Positions 9,002 through 18,301 of a stretch of 64,000 bases of DNA are shown here, one piece after another. Location: contig CM044877.1 of the NCBI GenBank assembly GCA_024500155.1, positions 20,416,001 through 20,480,000 on the forward strand. Reading direction: 5' to 3'. The DNA comes from Chenopodium formosanum. Taxonomy: Eukaryota > Streptophyta > Magnoliopsida > Caryophyllales > Amaranthaceae. Under the pieces are notes generated by a model. It made no database searches and had not been told where the DNA came from. It saw only the letters and a list, made by a program, of their open reading frames with translations. The number at the start of each line of letters is the position of its first letter. Within the stretch, counting starts at the first letter, position 1. The translations under genes and the position numbers were made by a program.

Positions 9002-11609
9002 CTAGTCCTCCTCCTTCTCCTCATCATCTGAGGGTATCTCCTGTGCTTCACCAGGACCTGGAAGCTCAGGCACGGACGACTCGTTGTTGGAGTTGACCCA
9101 GGCTTCGAAAGAGGCAGGCTCTGGCTCACCTTGTTCTCTCAAGTACACCACGTACTCGGCATAGTTGTGCGCCAGTGCCCAGATCCTGTAATTCGCGTCT
9201 AGGTACAAGGCAGCCCAGGCAATCTTCATACGGGCGTCATTGTCAGCGTCACTCTCAGCAACAAGGCAGTTTTGCTCTGCCTCCAGGGTTGCTGCAAAGT
9301 TTATCTGAGCCTGAGCAGCCTCCTTCTCTAGCCTCTGAACCTTGGTCTTCAGTTTGGTGTTCTCTTCGGAAACACCTTTAAGTGTGCCAAGGGCCGTCTG
9401 GGCCTTCTTAAGCGCCTCATCAGCCTTTTTGGCGCTCGTGTCTGCCTTCTTCTGGGCCTCCTCCGCCTCCTTCTTAGCCGTCTCAGCATCCGTCGCCCGC
9501 TGATTGGCCGTCTTCAGATCTGACTCCAGCTGCTGGATTCTAGACGCGTGTGTCATAATTATTGCTTTAGTTTCAAGTTCATTTACGATAGTCGAGTGTA
9601 AATCAATATTATCAGCGTCTATGGCGGACTTCTTGGCCCTTTTTACCTCTTCCCGTTTGAGGGAATAAGGACGTTTGAGCCCGTCCACCCGCAGCATGGC
9701 CTGCAAAAAGTCAGGCGGTATAAGTATTGCAGGCAGGATAAAACACTTGGAAAAAATAAAATTGAATTGACAAGTTTCTTACCTCAGCCAGAAGGGATAG
9801 ATCGCGTTCAAGATTGAACGTCTCTATCACAGGGATATTGTCCTTATCCCTCTTCCGGACGGCTTCTAGCATGGCCTTGGCATGCTTCTGGACGTCTGTC
9901 GAGCGGGGAGATTGATCTGCACCACAATCAATACGTGATGAGTGCGAAACTAAGACAACACCTATTTGTTGCCGACCGTCTGAGGATGACATCTGTTGGG
10001 AGTGGGATTTCACCCGCAAAGGCCACCCCAGCTCAAGCGAGGATTCAAAAGGGTTCTTACCTTCAAAGCCAGCCAAGCGGGAACCGCTTGTAGGCGTGGA
10101 GAACCCCCCGGTCGGAGTAACGAGGTCAACGAAGCTGAGGCCCAGGCTGCCTCCTACCTTCTCGTTACGCCCCGCTATCCACATCTTCTGATGCCCGGCT
10201 AAGGCGCTAGGAGTTAACGCAGAGGTGGACATTTTGATCTTGTTGAGAATGGTTGGGGTCTCCTCCCTAGCCCGTTTGAGTTGTTTCTCAAACGTCTTCC
10301 CAACTTCTCCCCCTGCGAAAAAAAACCAAGTTAAAGTTATTATCCGGGCAAAATAGTTTTTAAAATCAATTTAAGAAAGGGTCAGGCGCTTAATACCTTG
10401 GCCTTGACCTCAGCCGCAGCTTTCTCTGCAAGATCTTTGCGGATGCTTGCAGAAGATCGCTTGGGAGTTTTCTCCGACTGCAACATGTTTAATGCTTCTT
10501 CTGCAAAAAGAAAGAAATTAGTCAATATCATAAATCAATTTCGATAGAAAAATACTACAAACCGATATAAACTCAGGCGCATACGTTTGGTAAACATGTG
10601 TCCTAGCCCGCAGGCGGCTAGGAAACACTCGTCCCTGAACAAGGCGCTCTTGGGGATCCAGTTCTTGGGAACTTTTATTGTTTCCCCGGTTGACAAAGTT
10701 GCGTCTGTGAGGCCGAAAAAGTCTGCCTCAATGATCTTGTCAAAATCTTCCTCTGGGTTCCGGGGAAGAGCGCACTTCCGGCCCAACAAGTCGGGCTTCT
10801 TATTGTACAGACGAAATTCGTAATTCTCCCGTCTGGTTGGAGCTGACATCAGGTAGAACCTGTGCTACCAGCCGTCGAATTTTGAGACCTTGTCCAAGTT
10901 CATCATATATTGGGCTTCTGCTAAGATAATGCATACTAGCAAAAGCCTCCTATCCGGGGTTAAGCCCCTGGAACTCACAGGCGACAACATACCCCATAAT
11001 GTTTGTCCAAGAGTTGGGGGTAAGTTGCCAGATTCCGAGGCTGTAGCCTATCAAAATTGCCTTCACCACCTGGTGAAGGGGAAAGCGGAGACCAGCCTTA
11101 AACGCCGCCTCATAACAGCCAAAATAGCTGTTGGCGTTCTGTTCATTGTTCTCCTAGGCGATGGTGCCATTTTCAGGCGGCACCCGGATTCTATACCCGT
11201 CTCCTAGCGGGTGTATTTGGGTAAAATTTTTTAAGTTCTCCTCCATTTGGATCCTGTCCTTGGAGGAGACGTGGATGTTGAAGGGATCATCCTTCTCGTT
11301 CCACTTTTTCCTTTCTTCCTCCTTGCTATCCGGAAGCGGGGGTAAGTCGTCACTGCTCTCAGAGGTAGAGGCGGAGCTGTCGCTCTCCGTCTCCTCCTCA
11401 CTTAGATTCAAGGGGGCAGAGGTGGCCTCGTCGCCGCCTTGGTCGCATTCCTCCAAGAAGGAATCAGCAGGAGTTGAAGGGGCGCGCGGAGGGGATCTCT
11501 CTAGAGCCGTCTAGCCTCCCTGACAAGACGTTTCTCCCTCAGGCGTTTGACCGCCTGAGCCTTCGCTCTTGTAATTTGGATCAGTTGACGTCTGCATTGT
11601 CCGAGCCAT
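9002..11609 (-). pseudogene. Antisense multi-exon gene of element A (coiled-coil protein with conserved domain)
   Basis: It runs opposite to gag-pol. The start is at 11609 (MARTMQT, the same N-terminus as in element B). Exon 1 passes through an acidic Ser/Glu-rich stretch and then a conserved block, AGLRFPLHQVVKAIL and TPNSWTNIMGYV. From memory this resembles the plant family called 'putative gypsy type transposon' (PF04195-like). Later exons, with GT-AG borders, are 10500-10397, 10312-9783 and 9700-9002. The last exon encodes a long Ala/Lys/Glu coiled coil and ends in an acidic EEKEED tail. Premature stops occur in exon 1 (TAG after GTIA near 11151; TAG after FDGW near 10870). A TATA box sits about 380 bp upstream. 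Function unknown. Confidence 0.75.
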
Positions 11610-11984
11610 GGTGTCCTGAACAGACACATAACTGGTCGGAATCCAAGGCAAAGGGTGGTCCCAACAACCCGAGACGGCACTCCCAGTGCTAGACTCAGCC
11701 GTCCCTGGTGACCGGCTGGACTCTAACCTAGGCTATGCCGTGTGTGTTGGTGATGCATCTATTTATTGCAAGAAATATGTACAAGCGGTGAAAAAAGAAA
11801 AAGAGCTGAGAGGGGCAGAAACGGTACGTTTTGAGGTTAAATTTGAAACTAGGCGGATCCGGCTGGGTCGGTGGAAAACGAGCTCTCTTGCTTGCGCCTG
11901 ACTTAGACGGATGACATCTGCTCTCTCAAAGTTTTCTCTCTAGAAAGTTTTTGTAAGCGTACAAAATTATGAGGGTAAAACGGG

Positions 11985-11992
11985 TATATATA
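11985..11992 (-). promoter_or_regulatory. TATA box of the antisense gene, element A
   Basis: TATATATA on the minus strand, 376 bp upstream of the MARTMQT start. The transcribed region downstream has the same 'tctagagagaaa' leader as the element B copies (TATA at 17881-17890 and 47616-47623). The match across two diverged families supports a real promoter. Confidence 0.65.
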
Positions 11993-12121
11993 GAGGGTAA
12001 ATACGGGGGCATTTTCGTAATTTACTCAAAAGGTGAACGGTTACTCTTTAACGGTAAAATTACCGCCAACCGGAGCGTGACATGTGTCACAGATGCCACG
12101 TGGCGTGCCACGTCACATCTG

Positions 12122-12132
12122 TGAGGAGCAAA
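12122..12132 (+). other. Polypurine tract of element A
   Basis: TGAGGAGCAAA ends directly at the TG of the 3' LTR. The equivalent sites in the other family read GAGGGGCAAA. A G-box-rich inverted repeat (gccacgtggcgtgccacgt) lies just before it. Confidence 0.75.
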
Positions 12133-12622
12133 TGTTTAGGGTAATTTTACCCCGCCACGTGGTCCAATTAGAGGATGACACGTGTCAGCCTCAGGATGGC
12201 CCAAAGTGGACCAATCCCTGCCTGACACGTGTCACTCCAGAAATTAAGGAAAAAAGGCGGCCTTCAGGCCCAAATCCCGAGAAAGTCGTAAAGCAGCGCG
12301 GCCCACCAATGATTAGGGTTCAGTGACCTAATTAGGGGCACAATTCCCAAGGACCCTATAAATAGGGAGATGTCCCTCATTCTGGGAGCACGTTTTACCA
12401 TTTATTACACTTGCATTCTCTCACATCAGAGAAACACCTGAGCTTGTAATCCGAGCAGATACCCACCTTAATTTCCGTTCTCTTTATTCCGTTTCAAGTT
12501 ACTAACTTGACCGTCGGAGGCGGAGCTCCAACCACCCGCAGTCTCCGTTATTTTGCAGGTACAGCTCAGCCGGATCAGACTTTGTGACGTAACTCTCCCG
12601 AGGGACAAAAACACCCAAAACA
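12133..12622 (+). repeat. Element A 3' LTR
   Basis: 490 bp, TGTTTAGGG to CAAAACA, collinear with the 5' LTR. TATA at 12357-12364. Followed by the CTAAC duplication. Confidence 0.95.
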
Positions 12623-12741
12623 CTAACTATGACCTATTTGAGGATGACGACGAAGATGATGATGGCGGCTTAATAATCTTAAGCGATGAAGATGATGAAT
12701 CTAGCGTCGACTATGTGATTTCAATTCATATACACTTATAA
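12623..12741 (+). pseudogene. CACTA transposon protein, 3' continuation
   Basis: After the duplicated CTAAC the frame from 1-262 continues without a shift into a strongly acidic tail (DLFEDDDEDDDGG, then LSDEDDESS), usual near the end of CACTA DUF4216-type proteins. The stop is TAA at 12739-12741, unless the final bases belong to an intron starting at the GT near 12715. Confidence 0.7.
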
Positions 12742-13402
12742 CTGTGTAAATATGAGATGGTTTGATAAAGAATGAGTTCAAAAGTTAAAAAATAAATAAA
12801 ATAGGCATGTAAGAAACCATTTTGGCTTGAAATGGCTTCATTTTGAGGATATGGACCCATAAACTTAGAATTTTGCTTCTTTTATGTGATTTCAAGTCAT
12901 AATCTCTTATAACTATGTAAATATGAGATGGTTTGAGAAAGAATGAGTTCAAAAGTTAAGAAATAAAGAAAATAGGCATGTAAGAAGCCATTTTGGCTTG
13001 AAATGACTTCATTTTGATGATATGGACCCATAAACTTAGAAAATGGCTTATTTTATGTTATTTTAATTCATACTTCGTATACATTTATAACTATGTAAAT
13101 ATGAGATGGTTTGATAAAGAATGATTTCAAAAGTTAAAAAATAAAGAAAATAGGCATGTAAGAAGCCATTTTGGCTTGAAATGGCTTTATTTTGAGGATA
13201 TGGACCCATAAACTTAGAAATTTGCTTATTTTATGTGATTTCAAGTCATAATATCTTATAACTATGTAAATATGAGATGGTCTGAGAAAGAATGAGTTCA
13301 AAAGTTAAAAAAATAAACAAAATAGGCATGTAAGAAGCCATTTTGGCTTTAAATGACTTCATTTTTATGATATGGACCCATAAACTTAGAAATTTATTTT
13401 TT
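12712..13402 (+). repeat. Four tandem ~171-bp repeats in the CACTA interior
   Basis: Units start at 12712, 12883, 13054 and 13232 (lengths 171, 171, 178, 171). Each contains 'aactatgtaaatatgagatgg', 'aataggcatgtaagaagcc' and 'atatggacccataaacttag'-type words. Units 1 and 3 share variants, as do 2 and 4, suggesting growth as a ~342-bp dimer. They lie between the two coding parts of the CACTA element. Confidence 0.88.
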
Positions 13403-13508
13403 TATGTGATTTAAAGTCATCACTTATATGTTTATTTGTTTTACTTGTAACTTATGTTGTTGGTTAATTGTTTAAACAATATATTATTGTATAATGTCTT
13501 TCTTGTAG

Positions 13509-14009
13509 GAGAACTACCAGAAGAATGTTGAAGAAGCCACCACTTGAGGGATTAAAAAGAGTCCTAATGAGTTGTATTGGGAGACTGTGGGTGGTCACAA
13601 CAAGATGGGTCGGGTGAGGGGACTTGACCAAAGTGCAGAGTTGTACTATGGCTACCGGACTTGTCGAGGTTTTAGGTCTTCACAGCAATACACACCGTCC
13701 GTTGTTTCTCAGATGTAGGATCAGATGGACTATAGGGTAGAGGCACTTCGTAGTGAAATCCAGAGTGAAATTCGGAGTGAAATGGAAGTTGAGATGCAAA
13801 CCCGAATTCAAGCTAAGGTGGCCGAAATGGAGAGGAGAGCCGAGGCGAGTTGGAATGATTTCATGAGTCGATTCACAAACAAAGACACATGTTTCACCTT
13901 TCAGCCTCAGCGTCGAGACCCCAGGGATGACCCGGGTAGTGGAGGAGCAAGCCAGGGTACCCCGGCATTTGTATATCTTAGCTTTGGTTTATGTAGTACG
14001 GACATCTAG
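13509..14009 (+). pseudogene. CACTA TnpA-like / plant transposase C-terminal segment
   Basis: A 3' splice site (ttctttcttgtag) precedes 13509. The frame reads SPNELYWETVGG, GRVRGLDQSAELYYGYRTC and then a Glu/Arg-rich coiled coil (RSEIQSEIRSEMEVEMQTR). This layout is typical of the Ptta/En/Spm plant transposase family, the DNA-binding partner of CACTA elements. Stops near 13546 (TGA) and at 13716 (TAG) break it; the last frame ends at 14009. Confidence 0.7.
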
Positions 14010-14239
14010 TTAATTAGAATTTATGTAGCGTTTGATTATGTTCCCGCTTTTATAGAATTACTATATATTATGTAGCTTTTGGATATGTTTAACTTAAGCA
14101 TAGCTTTTGTGGAAATATATATATTTATATTTCTGTAATTTGATTATGATTTTAATTTTCATAGGTATTAGGTGCAGGAATATAGGTTATTAATGTTGTT
14201 TTTTTTTTCTTAAAAAAACAACCAGAATTTTTTAAAGTG

Positions 14240-14722
14240 AATAATATTTTGCGGCGGAAAACTTTAATATAAAGTTCGTCAGAAATAATTTTTGTGACGG
14301 AAAAAGGAAAGACTCATTAACGATGGAAAATTCTATCGCAAATCAGAGAATTTGCGACGGAATTTAATTCAGTCGGTATATTGGCGACAGGTATATCCGT
14401 CGCAAAGCAGCGACGAAATTTAATTCCGTCGCAAATTCTCTGATCGTCGTTGGTGAGTCTTCAGCGATGGATTTTTTCATCGTAAAACAGCGATGGATTA
14501 TACTAGAAAGTCATATTTTTCTGCAACGGAAAATTTTTCGTCGGAAAGTCCGTCGTAAAGGTCCTTTCCGACGGAATTTTTCTTGGAAATTCCATTTTTT
14601 TCTGCGAAAGGTTTTCCGACGGAACGTTGCGACGGAATTCCGTCGTAAATGCTATTTGCGACAGAAATTTGCCTTTTTGCAAGGGAAAATTTCCGTCAGA
14701 AAGTGGCCTTTTTCTTGTAGTG
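14240..14722 (+). mobile_element. Right end of the CACTA transposon
   Basis: The terminus read inward is CACTACAAGAAAAAGG (minus strand, ending at 14722). Upstream, the 14240-14710 zone is filled with GCGACGGAA/TTCCGTCGC words in both orientations, the subterminal binding sites of the TnpA type. It includes an inverted repeat around 14340-14450 (arms 'tcagagaatttgcgacgg'). The left end is outside the window. Confidence 0.9.
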
Positions 14723-16198
14723 AGAGAGAAAATATGTTTTGGAAACTTGAGTTAGAAGCTCTATATTGACGTGATGGCCACGATGCCGATGGCGAAATCG
14801 CGTCTAGGTCGTCATTCGTGTTGTACTGTTTCCCTGGTGACCCGATGCCGGTTACCGATTTTTTTAAGTATTAAAAATTATTTAGATCTTATAATCGATT
14901 ATCTTAAAAAGACATATATCGCGTCCACAATAAAAAAAATTCCGCCAAAACTTTTTTTTTTTTATTATAAAAATAACAAGATAATTGATTTTTAAAAAAT
15001 ATAAAAGAGAATATGCCGCCTAAAATTAGAACAATAACAACTACTTTAATTATATAGAATATTTTTTAAATCCTATACACAATCTATATACAAATACAAA
15101 CTTATAATTTATAAGATTAATTTTTCCTTTGAATATCCGAGCATTGTTTGGGCAAAGAATTAGTTTTAATGAAAATACGCTAAAGATCTTAATAATTTGT
15201 TGATGAAAGTTATAATTTGTAAAAGATATGTTAACCAAATTAATTTAGGTGATTGATACCCTTGATTTATACCCAGGTTATTTCATATTATATTGTTGTC
15301 GAAGTTTGGAATTCAACACCAATCAATTTTTGGGTAACCAATGCCTGTAATATAAATTAATTCATTTTCATCTAATGTACGTGCTGATACCCCTTACGTC
15401 ATTTGTCTAGTATACAAACCTCTTGTGTTATAGTGGATAGTCGTCATGTGTTCGAATCTTGTATGTTGAAGTACAAATAAACACGTTTTAATTTTAAATT
15501 TTGTATATATTTTCGTTTTAAGTTTTCAGTATTGTATTTAAAAAATCAAAACTAATAATCATTATTTTTTAAGGAATCATATTTATATTTATAAAATCAA
15601 AACTAACACCATATTTCAAAGTTGCTTTCTATATGTGTATTTCAAAGTTAAACAATCAAATTACTCTTTTTATTTTAACAATTTTATATGTATATTATGT
15701 AGTATAGTGTGTCCTAATCATTTTGTGGGCATAAAATTTTGTTCACTGATTGGAAATTAAGTGGGAAACTTATTTCTTGGATCTTTGGCATGATGTGTTC
15801 CTCTAATATCTCATTCCATGCACCAAATTCACTAGCATCCAGTGTAGGCGCAAGTAATTTTTTGTGAGCACGATTTATTGCTAATAAGGTTTTTATGGTT
15901 TTATACTTTTATGTAAAAACATTTAGGGATACAACATTGAATAACTGTTTATAGAATTATTTTGGAGGTAAACTGTCTAATTTTTTGAAAAGAAAATATA
16001 GATAGATTTTCCTCCAAAACAAAAAATTAATACTTATCCATTAAAATGTACGATGTACCACGCTTACACTAAATATAATCAGTGTTTAAGAATATAATGC
16101 TAAAGAATAGAAAAATTACAAATTCTTAAATGGGCCTGGTTCACACTAATTTATTGTGGACCACTAACATTAGAGAAACTATGGTTGTTTTATTAGTA

Positions 16199-16203
<5 letters not shown>
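14723..16203. other. AT-rich spacer, no gene seen
   Basis: About 1.5 kb, mostly A/T with long homopolymer-like stretches. Short frames show no recognisable protein. A short tRNA-like phrase near 15430-15470 is too weak to call. Confidence 0.5.

Positions 16204-16274
<71 letters not shown>
16204..16274. repeat. (TAA)n microsatellite
   Basis: About 23 uninterrupted trinucleotide units. Confidence 0.97.
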
Positions 16275-16275
<1 letters not shown>

Positions 16276-16462
16276 GGTCACTATGTTGAAATAAAAGTCA
16301 TTTTGGTAATAAATAGGCTATAAGAGGTTTTTTTTTTGATGAAATATTTTCATATACTGGTCAATATTAATAATACATTACCAAAAATGGAACGGGAAAA
16401 CTAATAAAAAAAATAGTTTCCCATATTTTCACTATCCTCACCTACCCCACTCCCATCCCACG
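16275..16462. other. Left flank of composite element; duplication CCACG at 16458-16462
   Basis: AT-rich, no gene. Its last five bases CCACG match CTACG at 48841-48845 in four of five positions, the candidate target-site duplication of the 32.4-kb composite. Confidence 0.55.
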
Positions 16463-16644
16463 TGTTGTGGGAAAAATACCCCGTATACATGGACCAATCC
16501 CATAGTGATACGTGGCCCAGTTATAGGGTGACACGTGTCACCACGGGAAGATGCCACGTAATTCAGAGCCCTTAAAGCCGCAGGCCAGTCTCGTCGCGAC
16601 ACGTGGCCCAGTCAGAGGGTGACACGTGTCGTCACGAGAAGATG
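16463..16644 (+). repeat. Forward LTR stub of element B (first 182 bp)
   Basis: It matches the start of the LTR at 48255-48436 and, inverted, 17249 down to about 17068, to which it is nearly identical. It breaks off at 16644, where the reversed LTR begins. Confidence 0.88.
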
Positions 16645-17249
16645 ATTTCCTGGGATACTGGTCACGCTCTTCAGGCAACGAGACGGTCCAACCTGCAAAA
16701 CAACGAATATTCCGATCAACGGAATATTCGCCTCCGACGATCAAGTCAATGATCAGAACGAAAAAGGCTAGAGAGAGAAAGAAGAGAGAAGGTGGAGCTA
16801 TTTAATGCTCTATTGTTTGTAAATGTCTTAATTCCCCCCCATCATAAATGATTGGGGTATTTATAGGGGTGGGACTCGTGCCCCTCTCTAGGGTTTATAC
16901 CCTAGATTTGCGTGACGTGATTGGCTGTGCAATCAGTGAATGCCACGTGCTACTCTGGGGGCGCCATTTTGCGGCTTTCATTGTTATCTCTCGGGATTTG
17001 GGCCCTGACGTTGCTAGGGTTTTCTGGCATGTTGATTATTAAGGGACCAAATGTCATTAACACATGGCATCTTCTCGTGACGACACGTGTCACCCTCTGA
17101 CTGGGCCACGTGTCGCGACGAGACTGGCCTGCGGCTTTAAGGGCTCTGAATTACGTGGCATCTTCCCGTGGTGACACGTGTCACCCTATAACTGGGCCAC
17201 GTGTCACTATGGGATTGGTCCATGTATAAGGGTTATTTTTCCCACAACA
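16645..17249 (-). repeat. Reversed element B LTR, missing its last ~20 bp
   Basis: Reverse complement of the LTR at 48255-48840, from TGTTGTGGG at 17249 to the CCAGGAAAT word at 16645; the terminal ~20 bases (to AAACA) are absent. About 39 extra bases near 16693-16735 include the palindrome GAATATTCCG...CGGAATATTC. TATA on the minus strand at 16858-16865. Confidence 0.88.
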
Positions 17250-17264
17250 TTTGCCCCTCAGAGG
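17250..17264 (-). other. Polypurine tract (reversed half)
   Basis: On the minus strand CTGAGGGGCAAA runs straight into TGTTGTGGG, as at 48243-48254 on the plus strand. Confidence 0.75.
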
Positions 17265-17408
17265 GGGTGACTCGTACGCTTACAGGCCGACTCCTCTGAC
17301 CTCAAATAGCCTTGGTGCGTACAAGTGTATTATGTTTTTGTCAGCTTTCCGTCCGCTTGAAAATTTTAGAGCGAACGCCTGTCTATACAAATGGCACGGA
17401 CGAAGGTA

Positions 17409-17735
17409 GGCCGTCTTGCTTTTGGGAGAGGCGGCCGTCTTGCCATTGCGAAGAGAGCTTTAGCTCTGCCAACTTCCCTGGTTGAAGATAGGCTGTCTTG
17501 CTTGGGAGAGGCGGCCGTCTCGCCATTGCAAAGAGAGCTTTAGCTCTGCCAACTTCCCTGGTTAAAGATAGGCCGTCTTGCTTTGGAGAGATGCGGCCGT
17601 CTTGCCATTGCGGAAAGGGCTTTAGCTCTGCCAACTTCCCTGGTTGAAGATAGGCCATCTTGCTTTGGAGAGATGCGGCCGTCTTGCCGTTGCGGAAAGG
17701 GCTTTAGTTCTTCCAAATTCCCTTTGGACGCGCTG
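17409..17735 (+). repeat. ~82-bp tandem repeat upstream of antisense promoter
   Basis: Units start at 17409, 17491, 17571 and 17653. Each has 'ggccgtcttgct', a second 'ggccgtcttgccattgc', and 'tttagctctgccaacttcc'. The same array lies at about 47790-48110 in the other arm. It sits between the LTR and the antisense TATA box. Confidence 0.85.
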
Positions 17736-17880
17736 TTTATTAGGTCACCTTCTTTTCCGCCTAATTTAACGGAGTTGCTCCTTGTCCCTCCAAATTCTAG
17801 GTCACATTTTCAAGTTGTAATCGTTGAGCTGAGTTAGGCGGGAAAGATGAATTTACTATCTTACCCCCATAAATTTTCCC

Positions 17881-17890
17881 TATATATATA
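17881..17890 (+). promoter_or_regulatory. TATA box of antisense gene, reversed half of B
   Basis: TATATATATA, 412 bp before the MARTMQT ATG, followed by a TC/GA-rich leader (tctagagagaag) and a likely leader intron (gtaggccgcc...). The counterpart in the other arm is 47616-47623 on the minus strand. Confidence 0.68.
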
Positions 17891-18301
17891 AGAGGTTTGA
17901 CTTCATTTTGGCACTTTGGAACTTTACATTTTCTAGAGAGAAGTCAGAGCTTCTAGAGAGAGAAAGTGTGTTTTCCTTTGAATCTTCAAGAGCTCCGCCG
18001 TGTGTTTGAGTTTTCTGGGAACATTTGTTGAGTTTTCCGATCAATCTTCAAGGCTTCCAAGTTTTCAACACGTACAGAGGTAGGCCGCCTGTTTTCTTTT
18101 CCTTGCATTTATATTTCCTTGTTTATTTAAAAGCTGGCTCAACACTCGGCTTTGTCAGTTTCTCCTCATGAGGCCGGCCGTTCGCCTGGGACTGAGGAGT
18201 CTAGAGTGGACGAAGACGAGCTATCTCCTTCATGGAGTGGGTCCATTTCTAGTGTGTAACAACTCACATCCACCCATTCTTCTCTGTCCCTGTAGTCGAA
18301 C

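Larger units (their letters stand above)
268..12622 (+). mobile_element. Element A: Ty3/gypsy LTR retrotransposon, Tat-like, 12.36 kb
   Basis: Two 490-bp LTRs (268-757 and 12133-12622), a PBS, gag, protease, RT, RNase H and integrase in gypsy order, then about 5.5 kb of extra 3' sequence holding an antisense gene, then a purine tract. The antisense gene after integrase and the PBS type fit the Tat lineage (Grande/Retand-like), by family knowledge. By eye the LTRs differ at about 17 of 490 positions (about 3.5%) with no indels, so the insertion is moderately old. All coding regions are broken, so it is non-functional. A hAT-type element (7383-8455) is nested inside. Confidence 0.93.

Noticed and set aside
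12712..13402. CRISPR-like array
   Set aside because: Four adjacent ~171-bp units without spacers in a plant nuclear transposon; a simple tandem repeat.
15415..15480. tRNA-like phrase (ggatagtcgtc ... gtgttcgaatcttg)
   Set aside because: No cloverleaf can be completed and spacing is wrong; at most a SINE remnant.
16275..16457. Left half of a Stowaway MITE split by the composite
   Set aside because: Only a loose resemblance (tact...taatac...ggaacg) to the right end at 48983; no CTCCCTCCGT tip.
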